Origin: UBA1189 sp045612065
Lineage (GTDB): Bacteria; Bacteroidota; Bacteroidia; Bacteroidales; Bacteroidaceae
Assembly: GCA_045612065.1 (NCBI GenBank)
Contig: JAZKYH010000073.1
Span: 1-64,000 of the forward strand
Length of the DNA stretch: 64,000 nucleotides
Direction: 5' to 3'
Of this stretch, positions 60,201 through 64,000 are shown one piece after another. Every line of letters begins with the position of its first letter. Position 1 is the stretch's first letter. The notes beneath the pieces were generated by a model. That model saw only the letters and a program-made list of their open reading frames with translations. It ran no database searches and was not told the DNA's origin. Made by a program: the position numbers and the translations under genes.

Positions 60201-62680
60201 GTGTAGCCATCAGCCAGACTCACGTAGCCCCCGTAACCATTCTTGATGGTGTAGAACTTGGTGTCGTTGGCAAAGTAGCTTACATAAACGTTGAATCCAT
60301 CGATGTTGATAATCGAGAACATTTTATCTACTTCCGATGCGGTGAAGTCTGTCACTTTTAGTGCGGCATCGGTAGAGAAGGTGTCGCCATTCTGGTACTT
60401 TTCTTCATTATAGGTCACTGTAGCGCCCTCGGTACCCAACATGTGAATAGTGTATTCATATGATTTAGGTACAGCCACTTCAATCTTGTAGCAGTTGCCA
60501 TCGTCGGTGGTGGTCCAACCATTGAAGATGATACCCTCATCGGTTTGATTGGGAGCCTGCGAGTTCATGCCATTACCTCCAATTGCCAATTGCCAGGGGT
60601 ACTCGGGACGATTAGCGCTAACGTCGGTTAGTGTCAGAGCATCGGTAGCTATTTGGCTATAGCTGCCATCCTTAGCTACATACTTCTTGGCACCTACGCT
60701 GTAGAGGTAGTAGTTGCCGCCCTTCTTCTCGATGCGGAACTGATGGTTGGGGTTGGTCTTGTCGAGGGTTAATGAGTTGGAGATGTTGTCACTGATAACC
60801 TCCACATCCTGGGGACTGTTGTCGAGGGTTACTGAGTTGGGGATGCTGCCACTGATAACCTCCACTCCCGCGGGACAGTTGTAGAGCGCATTGCTCGGGA
60901 AATCGACGCCCTCAGGGATGTATACCTTCTCCAATTGGGGGCAGTTCTCGATGGCATAGGCCTCGAACGACGTGCATCCCTCAGGGAAGTAGATAACCCT
61001 CACATTCTTGTGGTCCTTGACGGTCTCCTTATCGACCGTCTCCATGGGGAGGAACTCCAGAGTCTCAGCCCCTCCAGGGATGTAGTATAGCTGGCTTTCG
61101 TCGCCATTCTTGCGATATACGATGCCCTTATGGCTCAGCAGCGAGGGGTTATTCTCGTCCACGTGGATGGCCTGGAGGTTCTTGCCATAGTTGCTGATTT
61201 TGAGTCTCATGTCGTTGGTTTCACCGAAGGTCTTGATATTCTCACCGATGTACACCTCGGTAATCTCCTCAGGCAGAGCCTCTGTGGGGTTAAACGAGTT
61301 GATGACAAAGCCGCCCGCGCTGTAGGGCACCACGAGGGGGTTCTCCGTAGCCGTCACCCTGTCTACATTGAGTGAGTAGTCGTTGTAACGATACACCGCA
61401 ACATCATCGGCAAAGAGATCCACATCGGCATCGCGGGGTATGAGGTGAGTGTATTGACTCGGGTCGCTCATATTAAAAGAGCCTTTGTTCGTGGGGTCGC
61501 TCACCTTCCATATGCCATCGGTGTAGACGTAGGCCCACGCGTGGCCACCATAACCATCAAGGATTCCGTTAACCACAACGGCAGGGATGCCCTGCGAGTA
61601 GCACATTACCACCAACAGGTTAGAGTAGCCTTGACATACGCATATCCTGTTTATGAATACGTCGTAGGGGTCGTTGGAGTAGCTGATGTTCGTGTTATTG
61701 TATGTGAGATTCTTAACCCAATCAAATATTGCCTGATATTTTGAAGTCTGTGTACTCTTGCCGCTAACAAGTTGTTTGGTCGTAAACTCGGCAATCTCCT
61801 GATATTGTTCATCGGTGATGTTCATTGCTCTGCCCATCGAGGTGATGATGCTGGGGCCCGTAGCCTCAAAGATGGCCTTAAGATTTTCTGCGGGAGTTCC
61901 ATTGAGTATCGTCGAGTTGTCGGGCTCTGCAAAGGAAGAATCACTATCGTCATCCTGTTCGCCATCCTGTTCGCCATCCTGTTCGTCAGATGTGCCTACA
62001 GCCTTACCTGTGCTGGATACCACCTTGGTGAAGTTGGGATGATAGAAGAGGAATGCGCGTGCGCTACTCAAGGTGTATACCTTGTCGTTGCTCAGCTGGG
62101 AAAGAGAAACCACTTCTGTTGTCACAATCTCAATCTCAATCTCCGTGAAAGAATATCTACTACCATTATCATTTGTGGCGTTATCTTGCCACAAGCCTAA
62201 GGTGTTGGTTCCATCGAGAGGGTTGCCGCTTACACCCTGGAACCAGTTGAGATACTTGCCGGCAACACCTGTTGTGTTGTAAGGACGGATCTGATAGAAG
62301 TCGTCGGCATAGTTGTCTACATGGAAGTAGTCGTCGGCCTCTTTGGCGTCGGCCATCTTGACAAAGTCTTTTCCGTTGTTGTAGCTTCCAGCCTTGGTGT
62401 AGGTGAGCCACTTCTTAGCCGTATGGCTGTAGATGTAGTAGGCTCCCTCAACACCGTTTACGGCATAGAAGGCAAACTGACCATAATTGGCTTCGGTCTG
62501 CGTAGGGGCAGTCAAGCCATTGGCATACACGTTGTTCCCGTTCATCATGGTATATACATGCTCTGGAACTCCTTTGTCGGGGAACGTCGTGGATGGTTGT
62601 ATCTTCTCCGCCCAAGCCACGTTGCACACCAATGCCATGATAAGGCACAGGGCGCTTCTCAAGAAATTGTGTTTTCTCAT
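54218..62680 (-). CDS. Giant multienzyme: transglutaminase-like, BspA-type repeats, GH95 alpha-L-fucosidase and metzincin protease, with T9SS-like CTD
   Basis: 2820 residues. Signal peptide MRKHNFLRSALCLIMALVCNVAWAE; beta-rich region (about 30-190); acidic linker near 240. Transglutaminase-like core with Cys at about 349 (ICVCQGYSN), His at about 380 (GGHAWAYV) and Asp at about 395 (VSDPTN). LRR_5/BspA-like region at about 465-600. GH95 fucosidase at about 970-1740, with IHTNINIQMNYWP (near 1320) and FQIDGNFG (Asp near 1664), the Asn/Asp catalytic elements of GH95. Beta-rich module, Asp/Gly linker, then a reprolysin-type protease with HELGHMFGAVH at about 2298 and GSLMDN Met-turn. CTD FDITGRRIEKIVEKG, ending GMYIVNGKKVVIR. 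Likely mucin-degrading surface enzyme. Confidence 0.9.
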   Translation of the reverse strand: MRKHNFLRSALCLIMALVCNVAWAEKIQPSTTFPDKGVPEHVYTMMNGNNVYANGLTAPTQTEANYGQFAFYAVNGVEGAYYIYSHTAKKWLTYTKAGSYNNGKDFVKMADAKEADDYFHVDNYADDFYQIRPYNTTGVAGKYLNWFQGVSGNPLDGTNTLGLWQDNATNDNGSRYSFTEIEIEIVTTEVVSLSQLSNDKVYTLSSARAFLFYHPNFTKVVSSTGKAVGTSDEQDGEQDGEQDDDSDSSFAEPDNSTILNGTPAENLKAIFEATGPSIITSMGRAMNITDEQYQEIAEFTTKQLVSGKSTQTSKYQAIFDWVKNLTYNNTNISYSNDPYDVFINRICVCQGYSNLLVVMCYSQGIPAVVVNGILDGYGGHAWAYVYTDGIWKVSDPTNKGSFNMSDPSQYTHLIPRDADVDLFADDVAVYRYNDYSLNVDRVTATENPLVVPYSAGGFVINSFNPTEALPEEITEVYIGENIKTFGETNDMRLKISNYGKNLQAIHVDENNPSLLSHKGIVYRKNGDESQLYYIPGGAETLEFLPMETVDKETVKDHKNVRVIYFPEGCTSFEAYAIENCPQLEKVYIPEGVDFPSNALYNCPAGVEVISGSIPNSVTLDNSPQDVEVISDNISNSLTLDKTNPNHQFRIEKKGGNYYLYSVGAKKYVAKDGSYSQIATDALTLTDVSANRPEYPWQLAIGGNGMNSQAPNQTDEGIIFNGWTTTDDGNCYKIEVAVPKSYEYTIHMLGTEGATVTYNEEKYQNGDTFSTDAALKVTDFTASEVDKMFSIINIDGFNVYVSYFANDTKFYTIKNGYGGYVSLADGYTDGGNLLLSNTNVPKDNKALWAFVPADGGGYKIYNYSTGLTKILGMTGSEADARATMVAPDATTHTTTFDGNIKFDGTDGRIKLKGSDNNYWNKRGNFLALWNNSLAAGNDTGSKFFLEEADHISIPDEYIHEISDIKGIDTFIPENPNTLWYKTSAEAAGVSYPWMEYALPLGNGELGCMVFGGVAHEELQFNEKTLWSGPANTVGAGGGNRTFMNFGSLIIANKDNSIFTKGVTDYVRYLDIEEGIAGVSFKNANGTKQTRKYLSSAPDQVIAGQYKVTEGDDKLDLVFSLEPGNSINASAVTYEGNTASFSGKMTVEYAARLHVVADNGATVTATNAGISVKNATEVTFYLKGATNFDGDRKAINSYFTADNAAVVNTRIEADIEKAEAKGFDAIEEDHVADFTAITKRMTLSLGLTTPTVDTKTLIDNYYPNNGDGNSTQNDHLFLEQLYFHYGRYLAISSNRKDIAAPNNLQGIWNDRGTDSPWNSDIHTNINIQMNYWPTEITNLSDLHKPFVNFIIRGAQSEGWKEVGKQYNDGHGWSVLTETSLYNSMSTWGSNYLVANVWYTSHLWMHYRYTQDKEFLKEAFPVMWSAAEFWFHRLIPDKGYDSATQNSDYRGTAYNFEPDGTYVAPNEYSAEQNAHNSEDGTAHAQQMISYLFENISEAITILGRENINLTDDQIATLNDYLAKTDKGLHTEIYTANSALNSQWTNPRNGVAKGETILREWKYSPYDVSDDPGHRHLSHLMALFPMDQITPESPYFEPAVNSLKLRGDAATGWSMGWKVNLWARAQDGDHAHIIIKNALKHSTDYGTNAGAGGIYYNLFDSHAPFQIDGNFGVCSGIAEMLMQSAHGYINILPALPKVWEAKGAITGMKAIGNFTVDFNWQDGKAQKVTIVSNAGAVLKVRCNRGAMDIAKAKITVAGNEVAAVVENGIATIPCTQGQTVVIDFTQEATPNTKPVDGYYLMYSESSSGKGWVHYNGSLDRKYRVATDVDLSTEVTTEQAQYIWKLVNDNENGTFTLWNLGGNVYMPADAERNKNMGATTPANLAIEAVGGEGNEGKWFVSQTNYTNNGNTLYIHTNKPGGYPNLSYWDSKSVDGTSIRAKFTKLPESTYTINYMCGEEIVASTEVSYPTGLAVPETLLQRDVPTGYLVQGNGTLSGTTYTINVVNIFPEAGEYIRIGYDFGGNAGVKYMQSTASGVSGKDNALLMTDEKGEGSIFLVEEVSGNLRLKSISTGKYLKEDNSNRGLATEGANVTFTEGADGKIKIQATSYLHPNVSGTTYFVDRCDNDGCDQHNLIVEEVTLPDDGGDDGGDDSGDDDNQEVTSADALPGDGILRYYRLAIPVTESAYNEDLGSNKDKVKAFWQECENFANKMFVPLGFCFDVVMDERLINVTNLPINPYNGLPEIGNCTYDLNTIIGETNYDVAMWVIHRDDFEENSGLSALNGAYTPSQKGSGYAKTDKWVVAHELGHMFGAVHTLQGEGSLMDNKGEYFSYPSIKAIRNSAKGTSSYDNVKVANNAPQFDPEKMQKTYRIPQGACLAIDVQATDIEGHKLMYSAIGCNSTNVDNVQEGQAMTLPFASFAPQESNIISYAPIYTADLFYDDYFYLKDGTGITKMDPGSYPLSILVNDVPSMATWTYTALEEEPFYSTYAIWEAQVEIVGGEAFNAALSPAKPEYTAGETVTVTWGVNKNYFANNSNVRISLSDDYGKTFDYVLAEEVSAHAGFCTVTLPNVNVGQVDVDFTTAVRRMNGGVIKVEEIGGPAFTLTALAPTSDKGFTISGGEDAVNKVTSSISSHEIGTFYANEPMTIPAGVTAYVATTTPDIDKTEGSIVMTAITDGIIPAKTGVVIRGREGTYTFIQAKERGTEVIGNLMRGYAGTKASDFVTFPEDGSVNYVLTVKNGVAGFYKKTAGFNVANHRAYLNVPTEGKANALRIRFADDEGTTEIEGSELGAQGSELIFDITGRRIEKIVEKGMYIVNGKKVVIR
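54303..54337 (-). repeat. Five heptamer words inside the CTD linker of the 2820-aa protein
   Basis: On the + strand ATGAGTT, CTGAGCC, TTGAGCA, CCGAGCT, CTGAGCC. They encode GSELGAQGSEL just before IFDITGR. Confidence 0.85.
60761..60880 (-). repeat. 60-bp tandem duplication inside the 2820-aa gene
   Basis: GTCGAGGGTTA recurs at 60761 and 60821; the two 60-bp units encode EVISGSIPNSVTLD and EVISDNISNSLTLD in the region after the BspA-like repeats. Confidence 0.8.
61951..61986 (-). repeat. 12-bp triplicated acidic linker
   Basis: CATCCTGTTCGC is repeated three times in tandem and encodes EQDGEQDGEQDD in front of the transglutaminase-like region. Copy number could vary between strains. Confidence 0.75.
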
Positions 62681-62730
62681 TTTGATTGTTATTGATTAGG
62701 TTGTTGTGCTGAATGTAGGGATATGGGCTG

Positions 62731-62762
62731 CAAAGGTAATGAAAAACAATGAGATAAGCAAA
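62731..62762 (-). promoter_or_regulatory. Promoter of the 2820-aa gene
   Basis: TTTG (62762-62759), 20-nt spacer and TACCTTTG (62738-62731) on the minus strand fit the consensus; 50 bp upstream of the start. Homologous to the promoter at 53762-53793. Confidence 0.85.
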
Positions 62763-63206
62763 TAGAGCGTATGCTTCCAGCGCATCCTCCTTTGCTTTGT
62801 GCTATAAGGCCGTGTTTCGGCAAGGGTTAGGCATAAGTTCCGGCATAAAATTCCGGTGTAAGTGTATGTGGGGTAGGACGATAAGTGTGGTTTCGGCATA
62901 ATTGTGCCGTTTGCCGTTTGTTTTGAGTTCATCGGGGATGTGCCGTGCCTCTTCTTTGGGGTGGGTAATGGTCGCTTTTGTTGTTGGGACGAAATCTAAA
63001 TTGCTGAAAAAGGGAATTTTCTTTAGGAAGTGAATGATATGGGGGCTTTGCAGCGTTTATGCCACTCTATCCCAGTGTGTTGGGGTATGTGGCCTTAGTG
63101 GAGGAATTTTGTTCGCATCATTCGCAGAGTACTCTTTTGGGGCATTGCAGTCTATAGAGTAGACGTTGTGCGGGGTGTGAGAATTTTTTTGGAACTGTTG
63201 ACGTCT

Positions 63207-63294
63207 CTCCGCGGTAGCTATCGCGGTGCTCCGCGCTTGCTTCCGCGCCTCTCCTCGGTAGCTACCGCGCACATCCGCGCTTGCTACCGCGGAG
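63207..63294. repeat. GC-rich 88-bp element with 12-bp inverted ends
   Basis: CTCCGCGGTAGC at 63207-63218 is repeated inverted at 63283-63294. Inside are two related 44-bp units starting at 63213 and 63257, each with GGTAGCTA and CCGCGCTTGC. It is more GC-rich than its flanks. Confidence 0.75.
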
Positions 63295-63411
63295 CAATTT
63301 GTGCGGCTCCAAAAATAGGGGAGAACAGGGTGAAAAATGCCTCTCTAAGGCTCTTGGTGCATTGTGCTTTTCCGTTGAAAATCAGTCTGAAATCATTAAT
63401 TTTTTTCGTAT

Positions 63412-63419
63412 TATCTTTG
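63412..63419 (+). promoter_or_regulatory. -7 element upstream of the DUF3987 gene
   Basis: TATCTTTG matches TAnnTTTG. The start codon is 143 bp downstream, with the heptamer repeats forming most of the leader. No clear -33. Confidence 0.5.
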
Positions 63420-63439
63420 CGGAAGAATTAAGGGGGAAG

Positions 63440-63545
63440 GGTTATGGGTTAAAGGTTATGGGTTAAAGGTTATGGGTTAAGGGTTATAGGTTAAGGGCTC
63501 ATAGCTCACTGCTCATAGCTCATAGCTCACTGCTCAAAGTTCACC
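63440..63545. repeat. Heptanucleotide word repeats before the DUF3987 gene
   Basis: From 63440, GGTTATG and GGTTAAA-type words alternate for 56 bp (four 14-bp units). From 63497 seven further 7-bp words run in phase: GCTCATA, GCTCACT, GCTCATA, GCTCATA, GCTCACT, GCTCAAA, GTTCACC. The two blocks are one base out of phase. Confidence 0.9.
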
Positions 63546-63562
63546 GCTAAAAAATATATACA

Positions 63563-64000
63563 ATGGAAAATGTACAAAAACAATCTGTGTCGTACGCTGA
63601 CACGCTGAGAGAGACAATGAATGAAGAGTTCCCTCTGTTGGAGGAGGTAACGCAAGGGCTCTTGGAGGAGCCTCTGGAACTGATGAACTCCCACGTGGAC
63701 GAGGAGGGGGTGGTGGTGCCTTGTGCACTGCCTCAGTCGATGGTGGAGCACCTGCCTCAGATGATGAGTGAGACGCTCTCCTTGTATGAGGATGCCGACA
63801 TCCGAACCATGCTGCTGATGGCTATGATGCCCACCATAGGGTCGGCGATGAGCCATGTGCGTGTACGTCAGGGACGCGGCCTCTACAGCTTGGGGATGAT
63901 GAACGTATGTGTAGGCCCCTCGGCCTCGGGCAAGGGCTCGGTGGGCGACGTGGCGAGCCTTGTCGATGGCATCAATGAGGTCATCTGCCGTGAGTCGGCA
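63563..64000 (+). CDS. DUF3987-type P-loop protein, 3' partial
   Basis: The first 146 residues are in the window and the frame runs off its end. An acidic N-terminus is followed by CALPQSMVEHLPQMM, a helical block (DIRTMLLMAMMPTIGSAM) and a P-loop CVGPSASGKGSVGDVASL (about residues 118-135). This matches the start of DUF3987 proteins, often helicase- or primase-associated and frequent in Bacteroidota mobile elements. An assignment from the N-terminus alone is moderate. It is on the + strand, away from the glycan locus, and preceded by heptamer repeats. Confidence 0.7.
   Translation, partial: MENVQKQSVSYADTLRETMNEEFPLLEEVTQGLLEEPLELMNSHVDEEGVVVPCALPQSMVEHLPQMMSETLSLYEDADIRTMLLMAMMPTIGSAMSHVRVRQGRGLYSLGMMNVCVGPSASGKGSVGDVASLVDGINEVICRESA

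Larger units (their letters stand above)
62681..63562. other. Intergenic region between the 2820-aa gene and the DUF3987 gene
   Basis: About 880 bp with no credible gene. It contains the promoter of the 2820-aa gene, several TTCCGGCATAA-like words around 62815-62900, a GC-rich 88-bp inverted-ended element, a -7 box and heptamer word repeats (all listed). Short ORFs in it have no family features. Confidence 0.65.

Noticed and set aside
1..64000. tRNA and rRNA genes
   Set aside because: I saw no cloverleaf-like segments with a T-loop consensus or rRNA-like stretches in the intergenic regions. A covariance-model scan would be decisive.

Overview
The window reads as a chromosomal segment of a Bacteroidales bacterium, most likely Prevotellaceae-like (inference). 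The evidence is the Bacteroidota -33/-7 promoter pattern (TTTG, about 20 nt, TAnnTTTG), a PorX-type response regulator, six ORFs ending in a type IX secretion (T9SS)-like C-terminal module (YDLxGR...KGxYIVNGKKVVIK), DUF4271 and DUF3098 proteins, a small Hc1-like histone, and a gene order typical of the group.

Layout. 1-19.3 kb is mostly housekeeping on the + strand: the end of a repeat-built surface protein, then (minus strand) polyprenyl synthase, PerR-like regulator and rubrerythrin, then trigger factor-clpP-clpX, S-adenosylhomocysteinase, LOG protein, DUF4271, hemD, rnpA, yidD, tatD, porX, tsaE, ftsX, DUF3098, uppP, truB, queA and folK. 19.3-24.4 kb (minus) holds an Hc1-like protein, a large outer-membrane beta-barrel protein, a ROK glucokinase and a small beta-barrel protein. 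24.5-31.4 kb (minus) is a metallophosphatase, a 1758-aa secreted protein and a 60-aa peptide in series. 31.4-33.6 kb is a repeat-rich island carrying one GxxExxY nuclease-fold gene. 33.6-38.8 kb (minus) is a tight lptB, secreted M6 protease, polA cluster. 39.0-62.7 kb (minus) is a host-glycan attack locus: a 2820-aa transglutaminase/GH95 fucosidase/metzincin fusion, a 2342-aa LamG and F5/8C binding protein, a GH33 sialidase, and a 1704-aa sialate-esterase/sialidase fusion, with two further small peptides. The window ends in a DUF3987 gene.

How the parts work together (inference): PorX would control T9SS function; the CTD-bearing proteins would be exported and anchored at the cell surface; sialidases, esterase, fucosidase and proteases would jointly strip mucin-type glycoproteins, with GH33 and GH95 releasing sialic acid and fucose.

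Most unusual signals: (1) families of heptanucleotide word repeats occur in non-coding DNA (before clpP, between cargo genes, before the DUF3987 gene) and also, as exactly five words (35 bp), inside four T9SS cargo genes at the same place, the linker just before the CTD; (2) three paralogous 59-65 aa peptides (MEKKxYIKPEIE... RRGxWGxLW), each directly downstream of a giant CTD protein; (3) homologous promoters, signal peptides, 3' ends and spacers shared among the giant genes; (4) a GxxExxY gene flanked by inverted repeats inside a repeat island.
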